Source: Gorsachius magnificus (lineage: Eukaryota > Chordata > Aves > Pelecaniformes > Ardeidae). From it: a stretch of DNA of 64,000 nt. A program made the position numbers and the translations under genes. The stretch spans positions 13,163,385-13,227,384 of the forward strand of contig CM067084.1 in the NCBI GenBank assembly GCA_034008185.1, written 5' to 3'. The notes under the pieces are model-generated. The model saw only the letters and a list, made by a program, of their open reading frames with translations. It made no database searches and had not been told where the DNA came from. Shown piece after piece: positions 50,236-62,800 of the stretch. The stretch's first letter is position 1, and every line of letters begins with the position of its first letter.

Positions 50236-53200
50236 TGGATCCCACAGCCCAGGAGCAGCACCAGGGCCACAGCTCACATGGTAAGCACATACTGCAGCCA
50301 GAAAAAAAGCACGGAGGCAGGAGACTGTGACAACAGCCTTGCACTGATGGTTCACATTTATCCGGAGTTATAATGCTCATCTCTTGTAGCAGAGCAGCAA
50401 TAGCAGACAACTGGTATCTCCAGAAATAATGCTGGTAAGCATACCTGAAGGACCACCATGCAGGAGAAGTTACCGAGGACTAAAATAGCACAAGACAAGG
50501 ACAATTAGACACCCTCACAATGATTAGAAGTGATGAATGTGGTAGGAGGTAATGAAGTGGAGTTAACTATTAACAAATTTCTCCTTCCTTCTCAAAGCCT
50601 TGGTAAACCATCAGCGGCTGGAGCGGGTGACAGTTTGCCTTTGCAAGGCATGACAAACACAGAATGAGAAAGACAACATAAAAGAGCAGAGGTGGCAGCC
50701 TGAAATGATGTGGGATCAGCGCGTGTTATAAAGCATAAAGCTTTGTATTGCCAGGGTTTCAAGATTCAGCGTCTCTGGCATCCATAAATTACAGCAACGC
50801 GCACCATCAGAAGCCAAGCAAGGTTGTGAGTGGCAAAACAAAGCACAGCCCCAACAGGAGCAGCGTGACAGGCAGCAGCGAAGGGGTTCCTTTTCACCCA
50901 GGCATTTCCTGCTGGAGAAATAAAACACAACCAAACACCCTGGGCTTAAGAAAGGCACCGCCTTGTCCTGTCCCTGATAAAACCCTACCAAGGCACAAAC
51001 ACAGCCTCTTGATTGGAAATACACAAAAATGTTTTTGAGAATTAGTGCAGCCTATTTGGACACCTTCTTGTCTAAGGAAACTTTTCTTTACAACACTTTA
51101 ATTTTGCTCTGCCAGGGGAGATGCTCAAACTGAAGCAAGTTTGTAAGGATGGGCACAGGGAAGAAAATGGGGCTGGGTGAGAGAGAACATGAAATGAATA
51201 GGAGGCCATACTACAAACAAATCATCCATCTTTTTGGCTCTGCTCTGCCAGCAGCAATAATGCAATGCAAAAGCCTTATGTCCTGTACAACCTGCCAAGT
51301 ACAAAATCAGCACAGCACATCCTCTCTGTCACCAAGATGCAGGAAGAGATAAATTTCTTGAATCCATCTGAACAATAAGTAGATAACGCAGTGTCAATCC
51401 CGTTAGGAATAAGAGAAAGAAATCATTCAGAGTCATCTCTCATGAGTTGCCAAAGCCAAACAGGGAGGGGGGGAGTATTATTCTTAAAGAGAAAAAAAAA
51501 GTCAAGTGCATTCTTCATGAACATAATAGAAAGAAAATTAAAATAAATAAAAAAAGTCTTACAGTGAAGGCCTGTTGATCATTAGTAACCTGAGGCCAAC
51601 CCAAATCTGCTGGCCTCGGAACAGAAATGGTTTAGCAGATCCTTGCCCTGGCTTGAGCTGGGCGTATGACAGCAGGCTTTGAGACAAACAGCACAGGTTG
51701 CCTCTGTGGAAGAGAAGAAACACTAACTCAGAGGCAGAAGGCCAGCATGGAGAAGTTAGAACATTATAGCAACAGAAAAACAGATTAGAAGAAAAATCCA
51801 TGAGCTTGTCTGTCCCCTGAGAGCATAAAGGGAAATATTTTATACCACATTTGGGGGTGCAACAGCTTAAGTATCTCAGCTAAAATGGCATCCCTAAATG
51901 GTATGGCTGTTTCCTGATGCAGACTGCAGCCCTGCCTGCCCCGGTGCTGCAGCTGGCACCACTGCGGTGTCACGCTCCTCTGCTTTTCCACCTTTTCCCC
52001 CTCCAAAGGCTGTGGCCATACCCCCAGCTGCCCACACAGCCCAGAGCCATGCCAGGAACCGGTGCTCATTCTCAATCAGTCCCTCCAGGCAGCTCATGGC
52101 AGTATGTCAGTGGGGACAGTGTCAGCCCTTCTCAGCAGAAACAAGTGCTGCCCTGGCACCACCAGAGCCTGCAACTCTGTGGGTGTAAAAGAGCAGAGAG
52201 GGGGGACAGAAGCAGGGCTCTTGGAGCAAATGCAATCTGAATAAAATCCAGTTTAAGGGCCAGGTGTTCAAAACAAAATATTTTTATTTTTTTTAATTAA
52301 AAGAGAAAAGAGCCCACCTTTTTTCAAATCCTTTCCCCTTATCTGGAGAAAAGCTTCAGACCAAGGGAAGATATATTAAAAAAAAAAATTAAAAACTATA
52401 TTGTCACCCCTATCATGCAAGGGAAAGCCATTAGGAGTTTCAATTAGCGAGTGTTGTTTCACTACAGGCAGGAGTTCCTTATAATGGAAAGATGATTATT
52501 TATCTAAATCCCGTAAAAGCACCCTCCTCTGTAGAACAAATTGCCTATGACCAAAGTAATTGGCTCAGATGCGAGAGATTTCCATTACGTGCAGCACAGA
52601 GTTTGTGGCAGCTGGTAGTATCAGCAGAATCAATACACGGGTGATAAATAGACAGCATTTGAGGAGAAGCCCTCCCGACTTACCCACGCAGGTTGAACAT
52701 CTCTGACTCCACGCATCTGGCAGGCATCCGCCCCACCTAGCAGGAGGGCAAGGATAAACTCGGCCCTCGGACCCCTGCCCCCCAGCTTGGCCCTGCAAAG
52801 CAGGCACAGAGAAACAAGTCTTGTCTCTGTCCATAGCGCTCCAAGCCTGCGTAGGTGAGGGAGGCCCAGCATTCGGGTATCCATGTAAAGAAACGGACTG
52901 TGTTAGGTGGTACCAAAACCATCCACAGCTTTATTCCCCTTTGTTCCCTCTCTCCACCTATCCTAACTCCACTTATTTCGAGAGTTGAAGCAAAGGCTTG
53001 GGTTTGTATCAGCTCTTTTAGACAGAACCATATACAACATACTTTTTCTTTTTCTTTTTTTTTTGTCTTGAAGGCTCAAGCCAAAGCCAGTCGAAGTCAA
53101 TTGAAAGACAACCAATGACTTCAGTAGGTTTTGGCTCCAGCCCTAAATGCACACCACATGCCAGACATGATGACTGGTTCTATATCTGTCTCTAGGAAGC

Positions 53201-55314
53201 ACTTAAAAATTGAAATGAGGAAAGGGAAGAAGAGAGCAAGTCTGTGTATATCACACAGTGTATGTTCAATTGGCTTCAATAAATTTCAGAAGCAGCACAC
53301 ATGCTGGGAGTTGTTTTCAATCAATAAATAACACAGAGGTTGAATTGTTCACCTGCCACCTCATTACTGCCCCCCAGCAGAGGTGGAATTATCTTTTAGC
53401 CTCAAGGTTACTTGCAAACTAAAAGTTACATTTACAGAAACATCTATTTGCCAGCCTTTTATTTTTTTCCTTTATTTCCATTACAGGCAGCAGCAGTATT
53501 TGACACCCACAAGGACCCTTCTCAGCAAGACATTATATATCACTCCATCGAAATACATAAATGACAAATTATCCCTGATAGCATTGTGTCTCTGCTGACC
53601 TGCTCAAGGTTTAAAGGCAGCTGGCAATTAAATGCCATGGCTACAGACCTGTTAAAGGCTTAGGCAGAGTTGTATTTATATTAAGCAAAGGGAATTGTAC
53701 CTAATGGTATTTTGTAGATGTATTTCTCAAATGAATGTGAGTAGTATTCATTCTTTCACTTCTCTTATTGAAATTATCTCTCCATCTCTCATGTATTATT
53801 TCTTAACAAGCTGAATTGTGACTTGCATTTGCAATTGCCTGGTCTAAAGCAAGAATGTTGCTTCCCTCCCCCCCCAAGTAATATGCCAGAGACTGAGAAA
53901 GTAGGAAGATACCGCTTGCCCTGAATCTACAAATGCTAAAGATCTGTTAGCAAAACCATGCCAGGGAGCACTACAAAGGGCTGGGGGCTGGATTGATTCT
54001 ATGAAAGATAAAGCAACTGGCAGAGACTGGCTTTTTTTTTTTTTTTAGTGCAGGTATTTATTCTAACTATTGGGGTTCTTGGGGTTTTTATTAAGTGCAA
54101 TAGCATTGCCTTCCCCTGGGAGCCAGCGTATAGCCTAGCCACTATTCAGTAGTCCTAGACTCAGGACTTAGACTCGATCATCTCACCCTTTACTCTCTAG
54201 GAACAGCTACAGGCAACACGCTAGAGCAGACAACTACTACTCTGCTAGCACCTTCGTGGGTGAACCCGGTGGGATGGAAAAGAAATGCATTGCGCACTGG
54301 GGTATCTGCAAAAACACATGTCTTTCTAAAGTTCAGTGCTTCAGTGCAGCCCCAGGACAGAGGAGGGTGGGGGGTAAACGTACCCAGGGACACTTCTGAT
54401 CAAAGACAACCTTATGTGTGAGAGTGATTGCCCAAACCTCCTGGCTGAGCAGGAATGAGAAGGGAGACCTATGGCAGTCAGAGGAAACCACTGATAACCA
54501 GAAACAAAGATCAGAGCAGCAGCCACCAGAGGAAGAATGAAAAGTCCATGTTTTAAGAGTTGGGAGTGGATTTGAAGGTACATTAACTCTACTACTTGAT
54601 CTGCCACACATGCATGCCATAAGCTGAGAACTTTTTGAACTAGTTTTAGCATAGACGGACTGCTCCCTGTGTTATAGTCCTGACACTTTGATGCCTCAAG
54701 AAATGAAAGGTCAACACTCAAATTAGCCATGCCACAAATGTTCCCTCTCCTCATCTTCCACAAAAGCCCTACTAACTTAATACAGTCTGTCCTTGCTCCA
54801 GCTATTCAGCTGTAGCAAAATAACCCTATGAGAACAATTAAAGCTATAGAAATAATAAAACTTTCAAATTTTCTAGCATCACCAGGCTTAGGTTGGCAAT
54901 ACCCATCTCAAAGTGAGGATGCATTACAATTCAGACCCAGAATAGAACAGCCTGATGAAGCTATAATTCTCTATGCACACATCATTAATAAGCCTTGGCC
55001 ATTTAATTAATAACCTTATGATTTGCAGTAAACCCAGTATCATAAAGATATATTTAATCTTCCATCCACTTAAAAGAAAGCCCCTTCCACATCAGATGAA
55101 GATGACACAACCACATCCTCAGCTCTTAGCATTACTAGACTTTTCCTTTAACACTCAAATGAGACACATGAGTAATGGAGTTTTCAAATGCATTCAGTGC
55201 CAGAAAAAACTCTGCTTCTGTCCCAGTCAGTAGGAATTTTCCAAACTGATGTCAAGAGAAGAAAAATGAAACAAAATTTTGTGCACTTTGAAAAAAAGTC
55301 TAGTTCTATACGTA

Positions 55315-55357
55315 TGGGGGGTTTGTTGGTTTGGGGTTGGTTTGTGTGTTTGTTTTT
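55315..55357 (+). repeat. G/T-only low-complexity tract
   Basis: Forty-three bases with no A or C, containing G runs of 6, 2, 4 and 2 spaced by T-rich loops. A two-tetrad G-quadruplex is possible. Same class as 6367-6410. Confidence 0.85.
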
Positions 55358-56767
55358 CAGGTCCAAATATAATTGGAGTTATAATGTATAACATTTTAAA
55401 AGAGAACATAATTCACACGTCACATAATTCATTAATATAATTCACAGGGACCTCAGAGGCTACAGCCTGCTGTTTTATGATCAGTATTCCTACCACGCTT
55501 ATCAATTAAATACAGTGATAAACTTCACAAGCCAGACAGTTTTTCATATCATGTGCTGGAAAAGAAAAGCTATTTGATTTTGTATGATAAAGTATCATTA
55601 TTAATCACGTTTATTGAACCACTGCCTGCAACCAACTGAGAGATGAGCTAGATCCTCCTATATGTGCACTGGACTAAAACTAACCCTCCCTTACACAAGT
55701 CTGTCCCCATCTCCACCTTGCTTATGCTAAAAACTATATCAAGAGCTCAGCATGGCCTGGCTTAGTCAAGTCAACAGCTCACTTCATACTAACAGATATC
55801 AGAAATGTGCCTAACATTAAGAAAGCTGCAGATCTGACAGTCTCCAAGGACAATAAGACCATGCAAAATCTTTAGCAGTCAGAGAAAACCCAGCAGAGAA
55901 AGCTAGAGAAATGCTAAGACATCCTTATGTTACAGATGTAACATCACAAGGCAGTAAAGCATTTGTTGGAGAAATAATTGAGGCATTCAGAGCTACACAG
56001 TCAGGACAAGTCAGAACTAAAGTCTTTTAGGAAGGAAATGGCACTGAAGAGCCAAGGGGTTTACAACTGGCAAAGAAATGAACTGAGAACGAAGGTGCCT
56101 TAAGAGTTGAGAAGGGGATTGAAGTAAATTAGGATGACTGGGAGAAAGGCACAGATTTTGGCAGACTGTGAACGTTAAAGGAAAAGGAAAATCTGGCAAG
56201 TAGACCGAGGAGAATTTTCTGGGTGGTACATAAAGTGTCTTCTAAAAGAAAATGAAAATTCAAACACCAGAATCACCTAGGCCTTTTTGAGATGTCACTA
56301 TTTAATCTCAGAAGGGTTATCATGACCCAAAGGCTTTTAAGTTTTTCAGTGATTGGTCAGGTCAGACAAAGTTTTGGAAATTAGGGGTATACGATTATCT
56401 ATAGGTTAGCTGAGGAAGGGAACTACAAAGAATCTGTGGGTTAAGAATTTCACATGAAAGCCGTGCACCTGGCTTCCATTATGTCTCTATACCTTCTGCA
56501 AGGAGGATATAGTTAGTTACACCTTTTGGACCCAATCCAAACCAGACTGCACGCCTATAGGGATACCCTATTATATGGTACCAGGAGACAACTGGATTCA
56601 GTTCCAACATCTTTAGAAAGAGACAGAATATGCATAACCTGTGTCAATAAGCAGATCAGCAAGGAGAAGAAACACTATAGCCGAAGACTGAAAGAGTTTG
56701 CAGACAGGTCCCAATCCTTTATAGCCTGAAACTGTTAGCTTTACTGTCCTAGCACATACTCCGTTAT

Positions 56768-56800
56768 TTGAAAGCAGTCAGTGCGAGTTGAAAGCAGTCA
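56768..56800 (+). repeat. Short tandem duplication
   Basis: TTGAAAGCAGTCA occurs at 56768-56780 and again at 56788-56800, a 13-bp repeat with a 20-bp period. Confidence 0.8.
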
Positions 56801-59800
56801 TTTCTAAGCACTGCTTGGAAAGATTAGCTTAGTTTGTACCATAAGATAGAGGGAAAAAGTCCATGTGGCACTGAATCTTTGTAAACTAAAAATGGTATAT
56901 CAACAGTTGGAACTGGGTGGCTTTCATGTGAATCAAGAAGAAAAAACATAAAGAGTTTTAGGAAGAAAGGGTAATGATGCGAAAGCAAATCTCACAGAGC
57001 ACTGATATGAATGTAACCAAATAAAAGTCATTCATCAATTGACCCTCTTTTTAGTGCATTTTAAACAAGGAAGAATATCTGTGAACATACCGTTCTACAA
57101 AGTTTTATATACATATATTAAAAATGTGTGCATGGATGCATACACGTACGAAGTCCATGCTACTGCCTTAAAGGCCACCATGTAAAAAGCAAGGGAGACT
57201 ATAGCAAAAAGATCACAAGAGCACCACTTACGATTATCACACCGGAGATGCTTTCTTGCTGCTGTTTTGCAAGGACATTCCATTTTATTCACGCTCTTTC
57301 CATCTTAATTGTTCAGCAATAAAAAGGAAATGGTTCTACTGTACTTTACTACTAGGACTCTAGTGTCAAAATGTCTCTTAACTGAGCCTAGAGGTATTTT
57401 TCTCTCTCAAACTTTATTCAATCTGTTCTTCCCACGTAAGATAAGTGGGTGGCAATTGTGTCTCTTCTATAGAAGAATATTCTATGTTATTAACTGCTTT
57501 TCCATTAGAGGAAGGCATGTCAAAGTCATGCACTCTCTCTAAACGAATAGTGTGCATGTGCAAAGTACACATCTCTTATACTGTCCATTAGCTTAGAGTA
57601 TTGCACTTACAGTTATAATAGTCTATTTTTCCTTCTTCCATGGGTAATGGTGCATGGAATGAATGTCTGAATCTTGAAATGGCACTATAGACTACTAATC
57701 TTTAAAAAAGTTTCCAGCAACAAGAAAGGCACAGGAGAGCAATTGTCTGCAGTGTCTTCCTGATGGGGGAGAAGCCATCAGCTCAGTTTCACTGCAAGTC
57801 AAGAGACTCAAGTTACAGCTTTAAAACAAATAAAACACCCCCAAACCTCACAGGAGGAGGGAAAAAAAACACCAGACAGAAACCAGTTTTCAACACAAAA
57901 TGCAAAGCACACTTATCAGCTTATCAGAGAAAGTAAACAAAATAAAATTTTTCTAGAAGTCTGTTTCTGCTAAGATTCTTGGTACAGGACTCAGTGCCCT
58001 AGACAGTCAATTACAGTCCTACACTTATGTTTACCCTGTATTCAACCTGCTATTGAACTGTTCTCTCACCCCCTCAGTTTTGCTGAAGTTTTTTCTGTAC
58101 AGTAGCAAAAATTTCAAATAGTTGCCAGGAGCTGCATTTCAGTTTCAGAGCACTCTGTTATAACCTGAGAGATTGTACAAGACAAAGCCTGGGAATTGGC
58201 TACACCTACCTTAGAACATCCTGCTAGTGTTTGACTTCCACCATGCTAGTATCTGGGATGCATTGCACTTTAATTAATTCTAGATGCCTTTCTAGATTAA
58301 GCTTAGGCTCCTTGATGCAATATTAAAGTCCTGAATGGCCTCCTGGGAAAGCCACACATCTCATACCAAACAGAAACATTGCAAATGAAGATGATTACAA
58401 GTCAAGACTCTGCTGTCATGAGCTTGAACACTAGGTGTTAAGAACATAATGCTGGAAAAGGGAATTGGGATGCAAGCATCTCTCTAAAATGTGATCCCCC
58501 CCCTCCCCAATACTTATTGTTGAATATGGTTTTAGGAAAAGATTAACAGCACCTGAAAAATGAAGCTTTATTTCCACAAAGCATGCACACTACCTACACA
58601 CAGAAGTCATGCTTCACCTCCTGCTGTCTTTCCAGGAAAATTCTGTCCTCGATACCTAGAAACGGGACAGTGATTGCAACTTCACGTCCATTCAGTCCAT
58701 TGCCAGTGTCCCCCTTTGGACCCTAATGGCAGCAGCTATTTCCTGCAGTCCACTCACCTACCCAAAAAGAAGCTGTGAAGCTGATGCTTGGGAAAACCTT
58801 TAAAAAGCAGTTCCCTAGAGTTAAAAATCCAGGCAGCTGACCATTCAAGTGACCAGGATGCAAAGAATGGCCACTTGAGGCGGAGCCAGAAGCCTTATGA
58901 ACAAGCTCTCCCAACACCATACAAAGGTCCGGCACCCACTGCCTCCTGAAGATCCTTCTTGCACACGAAGGCACAAACACAACCTCGTGATCACCAGCAG
59001 GCTGCAATTAACACAGTCCCAAGCCTGCTAAACACAGGCAATTAGCACAGTCCTTCCTACAACAACCAAGAGAGCCCACATGTTACTGTAGTGGTGCAAC
59101 GTGGACTTGACTGGCTCTGGCAGCCACAAAACAAGATGAGGAGTGGTACCAAGTGTGCTTGACGGATGTACAGCAAATACCTCCTTATGTGATATGAGCA
59201 GCTTACCAACTACTGCCATTCTATTCCACTAGTCCGAGCTCCAGGTAATTAATTAAATGAATGACACACAGTTATGGAAGCGCAGGGACCAGCCAGCACC
59301 GTTACTTAATCATTTCCAATAGCAGAACTGGAGAGATGAAAGCAGAAGACAGAGACCAGCAAACTCAAGCAGTGGCTAACTGTCACACAGTATTTGTATA
59401 GAACAAGACAAGAAAAGAGCACTTAATGTTATGTTGACATATGTTGTCCTAAAGGACAACTTTACAAAATGGATTTCGTCCACACAAGCGATAATCAAGT
59501 GAGATGACATATAGCCACGATACAAGTGGAGATCAGTTAATTCCACCTACTTTTTAGGTTTACAGTATGAAATACAGTGTTGTGTCAAGAAAAATATGGG
59601 CAATCCCTCAAAAGCCCTTGGCAGACACTAATACAGAAGCTTCTGCCCTGAGAAATGCAGTGACAAAGGGCTGCACCCTTTTGAAAATAAAACTGTCACA
59701 CGCACAGGTAAAGGCATTTTGTCAGAAATCATCTCTAAGAATTATATACTGTCCATTACACCACTAGTGATAATTATTCTGCAAAATTGCCCTTTTACCC

Positions 59801-62800
59801 AGCTTTTCTGTCTGTAACAGGCAACTGTTGCCCTCATCCTTGAAAGATCGGCCTTAACAACCAGCACACAACTCCACGCTGCCCAAACCCCCCACCCCAC
59901 CACGTAACCTAACCATGTGCTGAGAGCTCTCAGTTAACGATGCCTCCTTGCTTGAGGGCAATAAGCCTAGCTAGAAGATTTCAACCATTACAAATAACAA
60001 ACAGGCCTGTGAAATATGCGCTGTTCCCGGATATCTCAGGAACAGGAAAAGGAGACATTATGAAACTTCTGATTGAGTCATATTTTTTCCCTCCTCTTTG
60101 ACATGTCTACAACAGGCAGAGCACATTAGAAGTATGAAGATACAAGAAGGAAAGATAAGCAGAAACCCCTTTGCAAGGTTATTCGAGTAAGGCGATTTGA
60201 ACAAAACTTGATTTTAAGGCTCTTCCTCAGAAAGCTACAGACTTCCATTTTTCTGTAGGAAACTGCCCTTTTAGGGAAGGTGTGGTCTGCCCATCTGTTG
60301 CTTTATTGCAATGTTTTTTAGCATGGTGGAGCAGGAAAAGAGTGCTGATGACAGAAGCAGGCTGTTCAGCCAGAAAGCGGTGCCTGCCAGACCCCACAGA
60401 ACCTTAGCCCACATGCACTGAAGTCACAGGCTCCTCTTGCAATTATATGGGTAAGTATTTTTTGTATTTATTGGGCTGGACCAAGTTCAGCTCCTACAGG
60501 AGGAATATGACAGATTTCATCTGTTTGACAGCCAAGTCTAATTGTATTTTCTGTACAAAATGACCAGAGACAAAAGTGCACATGTCTAGGTACTCCAGTG
60601 ATGTGCCATATGGAGGTTTAGATAAAGGTTTTGCTGGTTGTTAGAGCTCTCCATAATAACTGGGCATAGCCTGCATCCTGAGTAACTGGGGCAGAGAGGA
60701 CAGATCTGAGGGCTCTTCTGGAATGGAGAATTAAGGTTTTGTGTTATTTTTCCATGGAAAGAAAGCAAGGTCTCACACATTTAACTTTTCAGCAGAATGC
60801 ACATTTAATCCTGCTTCTTATCAGAAACCTATACAAGCACCTACATCTAAAACTACATAGAGCATTTGATTTTAAATATGTAACCACATTAGCATAACTA
60901 ATTCTGACGTGATAATACCCCTTTCATTACTTGGGCCACCAAGTGCAGTGGAAATAGAATTTAAAATTGATCAGACGTCAACGCTACTGGTAGACAAATC
61001 GGTCACCAAGCAGTAAACACTGAACTGGTGAAATTCAGTTAAAATAAACAAAATCCCATCCGGTCTATCCATCTGGAAAGCAGCAATCCAAACAATTTGA
61101 AAACTCTGGATACTTTTTCCTGCATGAAGTGTACTCCATCACATCACAAAAACAAAACAAAGGACAATATGTCCAAAACCATAATCTCCAAACATGAGTC
61201 CAGCATCATACTCTTAGTTACTATAACCACTTGTATCCTACACACACACCCCACCCCGGTATTTTTTCTTTTGTTTCTTAACTCTTCTCACCTTTCCCAC
61301 TTTGATATACTTAATTTAGGACAATAGTTTTTGCATCCACCATAGTCTGAAAATGCCACATTGCCAAGGTAACTCAAGCTAGGCTGCAAGTAGCCCTCTA
61401 CCCAACTATACGTCAGCTGTAAAACTCTCACTGATGTGTCATTTCTAATTAGCAGATTGAAATTAAAGACATCTTTGTGCTTCAGATGCAAACTTCTGTT
61501 TAGTAAAAGAGCTATTAAGAGGGCGATATAAACTTTCAATATTGATGCTGTTAGATGAACAAAGTTAGATTTTCAGAACATCATCCTCATTACAGCCATT
61601 GTTAAAAGAATGGTCTAATTTGTATAATATAATATTAGCCATAGAGTCTTCGTAATGAAATCAAGTAACCAATTTTATTGTCCAATATATTTTGTGAATA
61701 GTAATGTGTTCTAATACAGTGGCCTCTCTCATTTTCTCTGTGTTCATTGGACTCTTTCATTGCAGTGGTGAAACTGCAAACGGACGTGGAGAAAGGCAGC
61801 AATGAAAGATGCCCATGCAGCCCAGAGCTCTGTAGTTGCGGCTGTAACTCAAACAGTATATGGAGTCTTAAAACAGTCCTGCCCCGTTAGCAGGACCAGA
61901 TCATAACGACAACAGAAAACAACAAGGCTTTTACCTACCATTATAAACTTCCCAGGAAGGCCCTATTCCAACATTCATTGCTGACACTGTAAAAGGGACG
62001 TTAACGTTAGAAGTGCCTCCATTAACATTAAATTCACGTCCCTCCAGCTAGCCTCTCCTGGCCTGTCCCAATGAGACTTGAAGACGCTCTTACATTTTTG
62101 AAAAAGAATAGCAGATAACGAAGGAACATTTATCTAGTGATGCAGCAAGTATTGCTCAATACAAAGTGATCACTCTTGGAGTCCACACAATCAGATTTCT
62201 ACTAACATTCAAGACATTATTGCAACAGGCTTTTTAGATACTTTGACCTTCTTGCTGAAACAGAAGGAAAAAATATGTATATATGTATCTGACATAAGTA
62301 TCTGAAAGCTACTCTGATTTTTTCCAGCTAATAAAAAGCCAAACTTCTTTCTACAAGCCTTTCTTCACTTCAAACAACCACAGCTACAAGAGGACTATAT
62401 GTACTTGATTATAAAAGGCACTACACAGATTTAAAAGGCATCCAATAGTAATTCATTAATCTTAGAAATACAATATCCTGCAATACTACGAGTGCAGTTT
62501 TGGTTAAAATGTAACGGGATGGACTCAGTCCAGTATATCCAATATGCCCATATAAACACAAAAAAAAAAGAAAAAATGAAAAAACCACACATATACATTG
62601 GACTCTTTGCTTGTACCTACAGGTAACTGCCAGATAAGCTCTAGGACTACACTACGGTGCAATTAGTTACTTACAAGTCACAGAGCACAACAAATGACCA
62701 TTCTTTGATATATCCTGCAAATAATAACTGTGGAAGAACACAAAAGCAAATCCCTAATGCGCTTATACTGATGGCGGGCATGAGGTACATCCCTGTGTAG

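Noticed and set aside
49677..50330. 217-codon open frame on the plus strand, the longest in the window
   Set aside because: It reads the antisense of the CR1 copy at 49747-50235 and its flanks.
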